Shown piece by piece: positions 1 to 11,290 of a stretch of 64,000 bases of DNA. The stretch spans positions 248,001 to 312,000 of the forward strand of contig NC_056050.1 in assembly GCF_004379255.2 (NCBI RefSeq). Direction: 5' to 3'. The position numbers and the translations under genes were made by a program. The notes beneath the pieces were generated by a model that ran no database searches, was not told the origin of the DNA, and was given only the letters and a program-made list of their open reading frames with translations. How positions within the stretch are numbered: the stretch's first letter is position 1; each line of letters starts with the position of its first letter. Source of the DNA: Salvia splendens (Eukaryota; Streptophyta; Magnoliopsida; Lamiales; Lamiaceae).

Positions 1-2573
1 TTTTAGTCCGTAGAGAGTTTTCTTCAACTTGCACACTTGTCCTTCTCCGAATTCCACTGAGTATCCTGGAGGGACTTCCATGTACACTTCTTCATTTTTC
101 TTCAATTTTCCATGTAAGAAGGCATTTGTTACGTCAAACTGGTGCAACTTCCAATCCTTGCAGGAAGCCACTGAAATCAAGGTTCTGACTGTATTCATTT
201 TTCCACCGGGGAGAAGGTATCCTCATAGTCGATCCCATAGGTTTGAGTGTACCCTTTTGCCACCAGCCGTGCTTTGTACCTCTCGATGGATCCGTCTTCC
301 CGTCGTTTGATGGTGAACACCCAACGGCACCCTATGGGTTTCTTCCCGTGTGATAGGTTGCATTTCTCCCAAGTATTGTTTCTGAGAAGTGCATCCATCT
401 CCTTTTTCATCGTCTCTCGCCAGTGCTGGTGCTTCATTGCTTCTTCGGCTGATCGTGGAAGATCATCTTCATACAAGGCTACTTCAAAGGCTCGAGCCAT
501 CTCAGTGAGGTGTCCAACCGAGAGGTTTGCCATAGAGTACTTTGTTTTGCGTCCCTTCCAGTCAGGTGAGTATCTTTTTGGTGGTACACCCCTTGTACTT
601 CTTGGTGGTAGCTCAAACATTCGGCCACTCGTACCTGGTTCTTCACTTGTCTCATTTTTCCTGTCTCACATGGTTAGTATTAAGCTGAGCCGTGGAATTA
701 CTCTCAGGATGACTAACCTCAGGAATCGCAGGCGGTTCTGACGGTGAGGCTAGTTCATTGGATTCGCAAGGTTGATCATGGGATGAAGACGGCCTGGTAG
801 TACTGCAGCTCGCATCGTCTGTTGGACCATCTTCTATCACAGGACTTGGCAATGGCAGTAGGCAAGGAAGTGGCTGGTCTGAAGGTAGTGGGTGGTCTGG
901 ACTTGGGCTTGGGGACCAACTTAGCGGGTCACTAGCGGGTTCAGAACCCTTTTCCTCCCCCTGACTGCTAAGTTGGTTATAAAAATATTCGTTTTCCACA
1001 AAATCACCGTTCATGGTAACGTACAGGCGTTTTGTTTTGGGATCGTAGCACCGATATCCTTTCTGATCCCTCCCATATCCTACGAAGACACACTTAACAG
1101 AACATGGAGAGAATTTCGTTCGGTCATGTTTTGGTATGTGGACAAAGACAGAGCACCCGAAAATTCTGGGGTCAAGTGTAAGTGGTGGTGGGATCTGGTT
1201 TTGTGTAGAGAAGGCATCGAAGGGAGTTTTGAAGTTTAGGATATGGGTGGGTAAGTAGGTATATCGAGGTAGCTATAGCTTCTGGCCAAAAGATTTTCGG
1301 GACGTGCGAGTCGATTAGAAGGGCTCTAGTCATTTCTAGGATTTTCCTGTTTTTTTGCTCAGCGACCCCATTTTGCTCAGGGTATGTGGACACGTAGTTT
1401 GATGTACTAACCCTTTTTTAGAGAAAAACTGTTGCATTCGTGAGTTAAAAAACTCCCCCCCGTTGTCTAATTTAAGGACTTTGATTTTTTTGTTATACTG
1501 AGTGTGCACCATATTGTAGAACAAGGTAAACTTGTCAAAAACATCAGATTTGGATTTCAAAAAATATACCCATGTCAAACGCGTGCTATCATCGATAAAA
1601 AAAAACTTAAATCCAAGGCTACCCAAAACAGGTGCTGGGCCCCAAACGTCAGAGTGAATCAAAGAGAAAGTAGTGTCCATACGAGAGTTGTTGAGCTTAT
1701 ATGAGTGTCTATGGCTCTTAGCAAAAAAACAAGTATCACAATTGAAAGAAAACCGAGACAGCATCGCATGTATCCTATGGAGGGATGTCCTAACCGACGA
1801 TGCCAAAGCCAACCTTGTGATTTTGTTGGTCCGTGAGTCAGCATCGCAGCACCGGGTTGGGCCATCTTGTCCACATAATACAATCCTTGGTCATGACTAA
1901 GTGAGAGTAATTTGTGTGCCAACAACGGCACATATAGGCAATTTGAGATCTGGAGTGTTGGAGTGATCTTGATTGTGCCTGCCTCTTGGATTGGAATTAT
2001 ACTTCCATTTGCTGTCTGAACATACTTCTTATGTGGAGCAGAAATATTAGTAAAATCAGTGAGTTCATAAGACATAATATTAGTAGCACCACAGTCAAAT
2101 ATCCATTCATCATCTTTAGGTTGATTTTCAAACATCGATGAGTGTGCAAGAGCTTGGAATTTATTGTGGCAAGGGATATTTCCAATTCTAGGGTATCTAG
2201 TGGGTGCCTTTGAATATTTTCTAGAAGTGTGTGGGTGTTTTGTGATGGAGGCTATTTTTCCAGGGTCAAATTGAGAATACCGAGAGTTGGGGGGCTCATT
2301 TTGGGGTTTATGGAGTTTCTGGAGCTGATTTCTAATTTTATGAAAATTAGAGTATAAATTGGGAAATATACTACCTCCTTCACAAACCCTAGCCGCCGAT
2401 GCCCTGGCTAGCTCGTCGCCGGTGTGGGTCGCTCCTCTGTCGGCTGCCTCCCGCCGTGCTGTGCCGGTGCTACCCACCGGAGTTCCGGTGTCGGCAACCC
2501 GGTGGGTGATAGCGATCGCTGCTCTTCCTCCACCGTTTCTGTTCAGAGCCCGCACTGCCCTTGCCTTCTTCAT
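1..2573 (-). pseudogene. copia Pol: protease, integrase and N-terminal RT, broken
   Basis: The frame 2573-1659 carries the protease motif WIFDCGATNIMS (D-x-G-A) and the GAG-pre-integrase motif WHRRLGHPSIGYM. Frames 1812-1336 and 1393-1172 hold integrase core pieces (HSDVWGPAP, LKLDNGGEF, YPEQNGVAEQKNR). Frame 1014-652 is the linker and 620-195 the start of reverse transcriptase ([36 protein letters not shown]). At least four frame breaks separate them. The sequence to the left edge continues RT. Confidence 0.8.
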
Positions 2574-2612
2574 ATCATCCCACCAATCGGGAAATCCGAT
2601 GAGGTGAAAGCA

Positions 2613-3581
2613 TCATTCTTTTGTGTGTTTCTTTCCGCCGCAGTGGGAACATGTTAATCGGCTTCTGTCCTCGTCGGACCGTCGGCTCCACGGTCGATTC
2701 GTGGTGTTAGGCGGCTGGTTGGGGCGTCCAAGGTTGATTACAGCGAGACCGGAGCCTATTCCGTCCTTCACTGTTCCTCCATTTCCGATGCCGAGGATGG
2801 CATCGTTGTTCGATTCAAGATGAACGATTCTGTAAGCCTCGCACACCGTTGGTAAAGGGTCGCGTCTGATTATCTCCTTCTTTATCGCATCATATTTGTC
2901 ATCCAATGCGGTGAGAAATTGGTATAACCGTTGTGTTTGTTTGTCCATCGGTTTTACTTCCCGTCGGTCGATTGACATCCACAGCCCTTGGAATTTATTC
3001 CATATGGCTTCGAGTGAGGTTCCTTCTTGTCTGACTGTGTTGGTTTGCCGATGTAGGTCGTAAATCTGAAGTGGGTCACCCCCGCTGCCATATGTGATGG
3101 CGAGACCTTCCCATAGGTCATATGTCGTCTCATATTGTGAGACCTCATTAACCAGGTCTGTCTCGATGTTGTTGATTATCCAATTGAACACGCAGTGATC
3201 GCGTTGTTGCCATTTTGGAAAAAACGGATCCGATCGGGCTGGGGGACTTACTCCATCTATGTGAGATGACAACCTCTTTCCCTCGATTTCGTGATCCATC
3301 AGATTGGACTAGAGAGGGTAGTTCTCTCCGTTCAGCTTCGGTTTGACTGTGATATCGCCCAATGATTCTGGGTGATGAGGGTGGTGAGTTGTTGATGCTA
3401 TATTGTGTTTTGGTGATTCAGAGGCCGATCTGAGGCTACTCTGTTTCAAGAATTCCGTGAATTGCGTGGCTAATTCGGGTGGAAACACCATCACGTTGTG
3501 GGTGGATGTTTCGGTGGTTTCGTTGTTGCCGGAGTTGTCCTCCGTGTGCGACATGTTTGATAGTGTCGCTGGTTTTGCCAA
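2613..3581 (-). pseudogene. copia Gag, broken
   Basis: Two minus-strand reading frames, 3581-3309 (90 aa) and 3299-2613 (228 aa), are one Gag broken by a stop or frameshift near 3300. The second part has the usual copia Gag core (LYQFLTALDDKYDAIKKEI) and ends in a zinc-knuckle start, CSHCGGKKHTKE, of the CX2CX4HX4C type; the last Cys is beyond the stop. It would package element RNA in virus-like particles. The copy is non-functional. Confidence 0.75.
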
Positions 3582-3633
3582 AGGGTTGGGAAAGGTCTAT
3601 GGATGATGATGATAATTTTCTGAATCCTTACCC

Positions 3634-3645
3634 GCTCTGATACCA
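3634..3645 (-). other. copia primer-binding site (initiator Met tRNA type)
   Basis: The minus strand reads TGGTATCAGAGC, the classic plant copia primer site complementary to the 3' end of initiator methionine tRNA. It lies directly inside the LTR. Confidence 0.85.
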
Positions 3646-3648
3646 TAT

Positions 3649-3880
3649 TGAAAGATTGATATGATTGTAATATATTTCGATGAACTGATTAATCAATAGG
3701 TGTGCCTTAATATAGGTCATATTACATCCATGTATGTTAGAGAATAATCTATTCATAGACAATGTAATTGTATATCAATCACCTATTAATTGTGTATCAA
3801 TCATGCGCTAATTACATATTCTTTTGCCTTCTCTGTCTTGTGCTTCTTTTGGTAAGTTTTTGTGACAGAGACCCCCTGCA
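3649..3880 (-). repeat. 5' LTR of the minus-strand copia element
   Basis: The inner edge is set by TG at 3649 (minus-strand end ...CTTTCA) three bases from the primer-binding site. The outer edge is placed at the CA at 3879-3880, because the Harbinger ORF resumes immediately to the right. The partner LTR lies outside the window, so the outer edge is an inference. Confidence 0.5.
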
Positions 3881-4198
3881 TACTCCCCCTCCCCCCTCCC
3901 CCGCAGCGATAGGCGAGCCCTGCATCATCCCCGGCATCATCATCCCAGGCATCTGGGGCGGCTTCATCCCCGGCATTGGGGTCATTCCGGCACTCACCCC
4001 GGGCATTTGGGGCATCATCCCATACCAAGGCAGGTGCATGTTGTAGTACCCGGGCGTCATCCCCGTCGTCATTTGGGGTTGGAGCATCATCCCCGCCATT
4101 CCGGACATCGTGGCGGACATTGGGGTACTTCCACCAACGGGAAAGATCGGTCCCTGTGACTCGCTCGTGGCGGGGGAATCACTATCGTGGTGCTCCAT
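3881..4198 (-). pseudogene. Harbinger ORF1 N-terminal part, Met/Pro/Gly-rich
   Basis: Starting at ATG 4198 on the minus strand, the frame encodes about 105 residues beginning MEHHDSDSPATSESQ followed by a Met-Pro-Gly-rich low-complexity stretch (repeats of MPGM/MTPG). A TATA-like TTTATAG lies about 75 bp upstream (4270-4280). A related start, MDHDNDSRTTSESQ, sits in the element at 5236-5960. I infer this is the N-terminus of the Myb-like accessory protein of a Harbinger family; the DNA-binding part is missing because the copia element cuts it at about 3880. Confidence 0.45.
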
Positions 4199-4481
4199 TT
4201 ATCTTCGAAAGAAAAGTATTTAGAGAGAGAGATACTCGTTAATACAAGTGGGGCGAATGGAATGAAATTCAACGAGTCGTGTTTATAGAATTTTCAAAAA
4301 AAATAATAATAAAATAATCGGATCGTCCGCGCGGACGTCCGTGGGGTCAACGCAATGGCGGACGTCGGCACGGACGCCCCGGGACGCCGCGGAACTCCGG
4401 TGTCCATCGCGGACGTCCGTATCCGCGTCACCTTTGCACAATGACGGACGTTCGCCGGGACGGGCACCATTGCGGATGCTC
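3881..4481 (-). mobile_element. PIF/Harbinger element, left part cut by the copia insertion
   Basis: The right terminus GCGGATGCTC ends at 4481 and is followed by TAA, the usual three-base TWA target site of Harbinger elements. The flanking 150 bp is rich in repeated GGACGTCCG motifs, as in the related element at 5236-5960. The left part is displaced beyond the copia insertion and outside the window. Confidence 0.6.
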
Positions 4482-4484
4482 TAA

Positions 4485-5232
4485 GTCAGATATTTTATCT
4501 TGAGCCGTTTCGGTGGGCCTTACAAGCAAAGCTTCCTTAATTTATATCGTTTCTACTAGGGAGTAGAATAATTAAATCGCCATAATAATCCGTCACAAAC
4601 TAAGCTCCTACGTTTGAATTTTTTTTATTATTCAAACTTCAAAGTTAAAATTTACTAAACACTAAAAATTCGAGCAATGACCTTATTCATGTGATTTTCA
4701 GCATTACCATAGTCCTCGAGTATTAAGAAGTTGAGCACACTGCGCACCTATACTATTCACCAATATTTAGAATACTACTTGTGTCTTAAAAAATAGATAT
4801 ATTTATAAATAACACATGTTTATATGTGTAATTGGTAAAATACTAGAGACATGAAAAAAAGTAAGAGAGGAGGGAAGGGAAGAAAATGTAGTGAAAGAAC
4901 TATTAGTAGATTATGGGGTTCACATTATAAATAATTTATATAATTATTAGTTGTTGAAATCTTTTGATATTTCGACCCATAATGATAAACTGATCTATTT
5001 TCAATTTTTCATTATTACAATCCAAAATCATCTCAAAACTTGTTGGGCTCTAATTGGATAACCTTTGTATTAAGAAGTTGAGACTTACACGAAGGCATAC
5101 TATTTAGATTTAGACTAATTCAAGAACAAGATTACATTGTTTTAGTTTCGAAAGCAAAGGCTAAACTTACATGGACAATTTCAAAAAAAAATAATTTTTT
5201 ATGTTATATTGATATTTTTAGTTTGAATGGTA
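4485..5232. other. AT-rich intergenic DNA
   Basis: No coding frame, RNA gene or complete transposon is recognisable. It is AT-rich with a purine-rich patch near 4850-4910 like those inside Stowaway-type MITEs, but no paired termini were found. Confidence 0.5.
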
Positions 5233-5235
5233 TTA

Positions 5236-5960
5236 GAGCATCCGCAATAGCGGACGAACGCACGCCCTAGCGACCGGCTAGCGGCTCGGGCGTAGCGTTC
5301 GTCCGCTATTGCTTGCGGCGAAAGCATGACAAACGAACGGGGTGGACGAGTGGTCGTCCGTGGTGCGATGGCGTTAGCCGATCGCTCGTCCGCTATTGTG
5401 CTGGCGCGATCACATAGCACTATTTTTTATTTTTTTAATTCAACTCTATATACACGGCTCGTTGCACTTCTTTCATTTGCACCACTTATATCAACAAGTT
5501 TCTCTCTCTACACTCTCATTTCTATTGAAGATAAATGGATCACGATAATGACTCTCGCACCACGAGCGAATCACAAACGCTGACGTTCCCCCATTGGAGG
5601 TGGGGAAACGCAGCTGGAATGGGCGGGAACGCCGAAGGAATGCCCAGGGTGGCCGCATGTGGTGAAGCTTGGAGATGGTTTTTTTTGCACTATGTATTTT
5701 TTTTAATTGAAATATGTATTTTTTTGTGAAATTAAATGGTTGCAATTTCTCCGTATTCGTGTTGAATTTTTAATTCCGCATTTGTGAATTTGTGGATTTG
5801 TTTTATTGGCTAGGACGTCGGCTAGTCCTAATACTAGGCTATTACCGGGCTGTGGTTAGTCCTAATGATGTGACAGACTGTGATTAGTCCTAATGATGTG
5901 GCAGACTGTGGTTAGTCCTAATGCTAGACTATTGACTAGTCCTACCTATTGTGGATGCTC
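5236..5960 (+). mobile_element. PIF/Harbinger non-autonomous element, 725 bp
   Basis: The left end GAGCATCCGCAATAGCGG (5236) and right end TATTGTGGATGCTC (5960) are inverted, and both flanks are TTA (5233-5235 and 5961-5963), the expected target duplication. Inside are the start of an ORF and, toward the right end, a short degenerate tandem repeat of the type GATTAGTCCTAATGATGTG (about 5830-5940). Confidence 0.85.
5535..5660 (+). pseudogene. Harbinger ORF1 N-terminal remnant
   Basis: ATG 5535 opens a short frame, MDHDNDSRTTSESQTLTFP, similar to the start of the ORF at 3881-4198. The similarity ends after about 20 residues; the following 40 codons are probably a fused deletion product. A TATA-like CTATATAC lies near 5447, about 90 bp upstream, at the distance seen in the other Harbinger elements here. 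Confidence 0.45.
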
Positions 5961-5963
5961 TTA

Positions 5964-7300
5964 CTTCAAATTGTATAGTTTCATATAATGTTCGTGTGTC
6001 AGATCTTATCTATAATAATAAGGAGCTATAGGGTTATAATCGATTGCTAACTAATTAGCAGTCTCAAATTAAGATAAAATCTTACACATTAAATTATGAG
6101 ATCTAGTGGTTGAAATATGCCGCGTGGGTTATATTTGAAATTAAAAATATAATGATTATCAGATAACATGAGGTTTGTGGAGGGAAGGAAGAAGATTTTG
6201 GAGACAAGGTGAAGAGAGTTAGCAGAAGGATGGGGAAAGTAAGAGTGAATTATGAGAATAAGAGTATATTGTTATAATAGTAAAAACGAGGAGTAATATA
6301 AATAATGTGGTAGTTAAGTTAGAACTTGAATAGGCTGAATCAAAAGGTAAAAAAAGGGTGAAGGGTTGCGCAGGTAAGAGTTATATGGTAGTTGGTGTTC
6401 AACCCTAAATGAGTAATAATTTAATTAAATAGTTATTTGATTTAGTACGGTAAAATAAGTAATTGAAGTAGGGTGGGGTTATTGATTTATTTAATAGCAA
6501 TTAGATGTATGAATAAAACACTAAAAAGAAAAAGAAAAAGAAAATAATTTTAAAAAAAGAAGAAACATACTAAGAGAAAAGAAAAAAGAAATGAGAAAAA
6601 AAGAAAATAAATAAAAAACTAAAGAAAAAAAGAAATAAGAAAGAAGAAAAAAGAAATCAGATATTTGGTTCTTTTCTAGGAAATTTTTCAAAAATACCTC
6701 CGATAACAAAAATCACAATCACATGTTTGGTAACTAGGGTTATTTTTGTCATGGGGTACCAAGAACGATATAAAATAAAGATCAAGTATCATTTATGTGC
6801 GAAAGTGAAAGATCATGTAGCATTTATGTAGTTCACTGTTTTAAAATCAACAACTATTTCCTTTTTGGGCAGTTCCGTAAAAATAGAAACTTTAGAGTCT
6901 TTCTATTTTAGAACATGGACCCCACAATCCACTAACTCTACTCTCACTACTTTTTTCTCTTTCTATTTCTTACTTTACTCATATTTCATTTCTTCTCTCT
7001 TACTTTACCAATTCTTCTCATTTACTTTACCAATTATGCATTAAACCCGTGCTATTTTAAATGTTTTTATTTTTGAATACGGAGAGAGTATAACATATAT
7101 AGACACATAGACATTTGATATGTTGTATGCATTATATCTGTTATGGTTAAAACTAACTGTTTCGAAATAATAGCAATATCAAAATTATACCATGCTTATA
7201 TTTCTCAAACTTTGAATTTTCAATATTTCATTACTACGACCCAATCAAATATAAGAGTTTCACTAAATCCGGATCTCAGATACGACCACAAATAAATCTC
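5964..7300. other. AT-rich intergenic DNA with purine tract and MITE fragment
   Basis: No host gene is visible. 6520-6660 is an almost pure A/G tract on the + strand. 6860-7091 resembles a Stowaway-type MITE: it has the typical interior (TTACTTTACCAATTATGCAT) and ends GGAGAGAGTA, but its left terminus is eroded. Confidence 0.5.
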
Positions 7301-7509
7301 CCCATATAAATATTAGTAAGCTTCACTATACTCATTCTTCATCTCATTCGATTCCACACTACTCTATTTTCCCCTCTTTGTAACCAAGAATTGGAGACAC
7401 TTTCCCCTCGTTGTAACCAAGAATTGGAGACACATCATGGTGCGTATGTTCTTATTTTGTACGTATATATACACTTGACATGTGTATATATATTTATCAA
7501 TTTTTGCAA

Positions 7510-8748
7510 ATATTCAGTTATTGAAAAGCGGAGCTGAATAGTTGGTTGCCTATCACAACATCTAGTATATGCGAAATGATGGTATTCAATTCCGCTTTTC
7601 ATTGCGTCACGACAATGGTTTGCCCCGGTTTGCTCAGCTTGCCGCTTGTCTTATATTTTGGCAAAAATAAAATTGTTAAAGAAATGTGGAAAAACGATAC
7701 TTCCCCGTCCCAAAAAAATAAGGACATTTGAGACGACATAAAAATTAATGCATAATTGGTAAAGTAAAAGAGATGAGAAGAATGATAGTTAAATTGGTGG
7801 TAGTGGATAGTGGGACCCACATTATTGTTAGTGTTTAAAGGTGGTTCCTAGTGATATAAGTTGTAAATAAATTGATGGATATAAATAATGAGTTTGTGAG
7901 AACTTTCCATATGAAATGAGATAATATTATTGGACGGACAAAAAAGGAAAATGTCCTTATTTTTATGGGATGGAGGGAGTAGTATGTTTGTGAGTCTCAC
8001 TCCATATGAAATGAGATAATATTATTGGACGGACGAAAAATGAAAATGTCCTTATTTTTATGGGACGGAGGGAGTAGTATGTTTGTGAGTCTGCGTTGAG
8101 ATATTCATGGGGGCTATAATGACTTAGTTTACATTTGAAAATGTTAGTACTATATAGGCATTAACAACCCTATCTCTTATACATTCTCTTCACTATTTAT
8201 GGGCCCCACATCACTTTAAATATGTATTATCGATTTGGAAGTTGATTAAATGCCCTAATTTAATTTGTTGGTACAGGATCCCCGGGATCCTAGCTATACT
8301 TGTTGCTTGGGTGATGACGTGGTACACGGTCTGGCTCCTTATCCAACTCCACGAATCGGAGTTTGGAAAGCGATTCTACTGGTTCACGGAGCTCGGATCC
8401 AACATTGTATATATACATGGTGACCGGGGAATCACTGCAGTAAAGCTTAACTCTCCTTACGAATTAAGTAGATTTTAGAAAGACTTATTATATCAATTCT
8501 AAATTTTTTGAATATTAATTTCTACAGTTACTCCTTGATAGCCACCGGTGCATTCCTATGAAAAGGCTCTGCGGAGCACCAAGTGGTTAACTACAGTTTC
8601 CAATCGACCACGACGGCCAATATCATTTTCGACATCTTCAGCGGCTTAGAAATGCTTTCCTTTGCCTTCGCCTTCGCTGGCATAGTGTGGCTTTGGGATC
8701 ATCCATTCCACACCCACAACCCCATCCAAGAAGCCCGTAACCAAGGAT
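7510..8748 (+). pseudogene. lysine/histidine transporter-like amino acid permease, 5' part, pseudogene
   Basis: Several broken exons encode recognisable LHT-type amino acid/auxin permease segments. Near 7545-7665 the frame reads LPITTSS, NSAFHCVTTMV and GLLSLP (family: W.YSAFHNVTAMVGAGVLSLP). 8278-8420 gives VAWVMTWYTVWLLIQLHE..GKRF..ELG. After a one-base shift near 8416 it gives MVTGESLQ. 8583-8670 gives STTTANIIFDIFSGLEMLSFAFAFAG, followed by more frameshifts into STPTTPSKKPVTK. The gene would have been a plasma-membrane H+/amino acid symporter. A MITE sits in one intron and an LTR ends the copy at 8748. It is clearly non-functional. An upstream 33-bp tandem duplication (about 7372-7436) lies in what would be the leader. 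Confidence 0.8.
7701..8074. mobile_element. Stowaway-type MITE with duplicated right end
   Basis: The left end is a decayed CTCCCTCCGTCCC (7701-7711) and the right end GGACGGAGGGAG (to 8074). The last 95 bp occur twice in tandem (7885-7979 and 7980-8074), each copy ending in a complete right terminus. It lies in an intron of the transporter pseudogene. Confidence 0.75.
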
Positions 8749-9810
8749 TGTGTAGGGATCAGATCACTTAGTTCACTAATTACCGAGACCTCTTTGTTAT
8801 TGGATCACACTGAGATGGCTAATCTCAGTAAGGAACAAGCCAATTACAAGGGATGTGTTACAACTAGAACAATTTGTGACTAGTACAAGATTTACAGAGA
8901 TGTATCAAGCTACACTCTGTGAATCACCTGCACACTTAACACACAAATCAGTAACACAAGACAAAAGATCCTTTCAGATCTAAATCATAAACAAATACAA
9001 GAAACGAAAAAATGGACAGAAGATTTAGGATATGGCTCAGGTCGCACACACGACTGCACAGGGCCAAGGACCTCCTCAATCTTCACCAACAAGTCTCAAG
9101 AGAGCACAATGAAACAATCGAACCCCAAACCCTAGGGTTACTCCAATTACTACAACACAGTAGCCACCTCACACATCAAATGTCTCACAACCACAGCCAC
9201 AAGGCTTCATGAACACACGAATCTCACAGATCTAAGAAATCAACGGAGGATCTTCCGCCAAACAACCAGATTCAAACTCAACCGTTCGAAACCAAAAGAA
9301 ATCTCTGAATCAACACAGGAGTTGAGAGATGTACACTCAGTTCTCACTAAAACAGAGAAGAGAGTCACCGGAGAAGAAGATCGGAATGAATTTCTGAGAG
9401 AGAGAGAAAAAAGTTCTAGAGAGAAGCCGGAGACGAAGCATGTAGAGAGAGAGAGAGAGAGCATTGAACAAACTGAGTAACCAAGAGACGGATAGGGAGT
9501 GTTTAACACTTCCAACTAGGGGTGGGAAATTATACCGAAATACCGTAATACCGGACTTACCGTACCAGAAAAATACCGAAAATACCGATTTTTCGGTATA
9601 CCGCAGTTTCCGGTACGGTATGATACCGTACCGCAGTGTTTCGGTACGGTAACGGTATCATTTTTTCTATACCGCGATATACCGCGGTATACCGAATCCA
9701 CGGTATACCGAAACTTCGGTATATACCGAATCCACGATATACCGGTATACCGTGGTATATCGAATATTCGGTATATACCGAAGATTCGGTATACCGTGGT
9801 ATACCGGTAT

Positions 9811-9814
<4 letters not shown>

Positions 9815-9862
<48 letters not shown>
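9815..9862. repeat. (TA)n microsatellite
   Basis: Uninterrupted alternating TA of about 48 bp immediately after the left palindrome block of the hAT-like element. Confidence 0.95.
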
Positions 9863-9866
<4 letters not shown>

Positions 9867-10307
9867 TATGTTGTAATATATATATTATATTAAAAAAATT
9901 TAATACATCAATTAATACAATAAAATTAAACATTCAAATATAATAAACACAATAGCACATAACACCGAAAGAAGATTGGAAATACGATATCGGGAATATG
10001 TTTCAACAGAGCACATTTGAAAGAATTTGTATTAACTCACACCATTTAGTATATGATTCTTTGTGTAATGTCATATTACAAATACACAAAGTAATTAAAA
10101 AAATTTATTTTATTCTTCGGTCCACTTCATAAAATGTCAATCAAAAGTATGTGCAGCTGAAAATGAATCAAATCGTTTAATTAGTGTTTAATTCATTGTA
10201 TGTTATCTTATTTTATATACTACTTAAATTGAAGGATGAATAAATAGGATACTGATCAGTGATTCTTAATTCTTAAAGAGAAATAAATGTCCAATTTAAA
10301 TTACTAA

Positions 10308-10345
10308 CTAGCGTCACGCCCGTACGATGGACGGGTCATTTTAAT
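10308..10345 (-). mobile_element. Helitron-like 3' end inside the hAT-like element
   Basis: On the minus strand the sequence CCCGTCCATCGTACGGG forms a short hairpin followed after six bases by CTAG and then T, the canonical Helitron 3' end. No matching 5' TC end was found within the surrounding DNA, so only the tail is claimed. Confidence 0.5.
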
Positions 10346-11072
10346 TTCTTCATATTTATTTCATTATTGTGATTATGCTCGACTATTAATAAAGGTTATC
10401 AAATGCAGGGTCATCTTCAACGATTTTTTGTGGAATTTTGAGAAATGAAGACAACGAGGTTGCAAGAAATGAAGATAATGTTGTTGATCATGACTTCATA
10501 AATTGTTTTAGATTTGAATGTTGAAGTTTTATTAATTTGAATGCTATGAACAAGATTTGATTGTGATGAAGTTTTATTGTTTTGGGCTTTTTTAAATAGT
10601 TGAACACTTGAATTGTTATTTTAAATATTTTGGACACAATAGGTTTTTTTTTCGCTATACCGTTACCGTTACCATACCGTTATTACGGTATACCGTAATA
10701 ACGGTATGGTAACCGGTATCAAAAAATATCATACCGAATTTCCGGTATACCGGAATTTCGGTATACCGAAAATTCGGTACGGTATCGGTATTGAATTTTT
10801 TCATACCGTACTTTCTGGTACGGTATGCGGTATGGCACGGTCGGTACGGTATACCGTACCGACCCACCCCTACTTCCAACAAACACACCCTAGATCCAAT
10901 GGTCCACACTCATGATCCGCGTGAGATGGCCACTTGGCAGCCATCGGAGCGTCCCGATTTAAGTATTGGGCCAACCCAAAATTGGGTCACCAATTATGAC
11001 ACAGGCCACCAATTAAATCAGCCCAACTGATTAAATAGCAATCCTAATTGAAGTCCACAATGTATCACAGGT

Positions 11073-11290
11073 TGTAAGCCATATCTCAATGATTTCGATA
11101 AGAAATCTAATTCTAGATTTGAATTAATTCAATCATAACAATAATACTACAAGAGAAAATAGAATCACCAACCTCCATCCATGCTTTCTTCTTTTGGTGT
11201 AGAGGTTGAATCCACCCATCGATGTTTGTCATTTCTTTGACCTTTTGACTTTAATGATTCTTTTGATGGATAAAGAATCAAGAACCATGG
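11073..11290 (-). repeat. inverted copy of the transporter pseudogene intron (pairs with 15735-15947)
   Basis: The reverse complement of this segment aligns with 15735-15947 along about 215 bp with scattered mismatches (both share, for example, CAAAAGAATCATTAAAGTCA and GAGATATGGCTTACAA). Since 15948 onward is transporter coding sequence, the shared part is probably the preceding intron, present here inverted. Confidence 0.75.

Larger units (their letters stand above)
1..3880 (-). mobile_element. Ty1/copia LTR retrotransposon, decayed, 3' part outside window
   Basis: Reading the minus strand from 3880 leftwards there is an LTR, a primer-binding site, gag, protease, integrase and the start of reverse transcriptase, which is the copia order. 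The element runs off the left edge of the window, so the rest of RT, RNase H and the 3' LTR are not seen. Stops and frameshifts break the polyprotein several times, so it cannot move by itself. Its right LTR edge falls inside a Harbinger ORF, so it inserted into that older element. Confidence 0.85.
9517..10872. mobile_element. hAT-like non-autonomous element, GGTATACCG-rich, 1356 bp
   Basis: Termini TAGGGGTGGG and CCCACCCCTA are perfect inverted repeats, flanked by a perfect 8-bp target duplication CTTCCAAC (9509-9516 and 10873-10880), as expected for hAT. About 290 bp at the left end and 230 bp at the right end consist of repeated palindromes of the form CGGTATACCG. No transposase frame exists. 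The middle is AT-rich and contains a TA microsatellite and a Helitron-like tail. Confidence 0.85.
8749..11069 (-). repeat. single LTR of a retrotransposon, minus orientation, split by a hAT-like element
   Basis: On the minus strand this reads TGTGATACATTG ... CCCTACACA, with TG/CA ends and short inverted tips. Without the 1356-bp inserted element and its 8-bp duplication it is about 957 bp. It has a long pyrimidine-rich leader (CTCTCTCTCT near 9455) typical of LTR transcripts. No internal region or second LTR adjoins it. The flanks do not form a clean target duplication (AGGAT left, GGTTG right), so it is a rearranged single LTR rather than a simple solo LTR. Confidence 0.55.

Noticed and set aside
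6521..6709. 62-aa Phe/Leu/Ser-rich minus-strand frame
   Set aside because: It is the translation of an A/G-only tract.
8583..8771. Short + frame as an independent small protein
   Set aside because: It is an exon remnant of the transporter pseudogene that begins in mid-exon and has frameshifts.
9636..10909. Frames of 60-90 aa made of Tyr-Arg-Gly-Ile-Pro repeats
   Set aside because: They are translations of the GGTATACCG palindrome arrays, not proteins.
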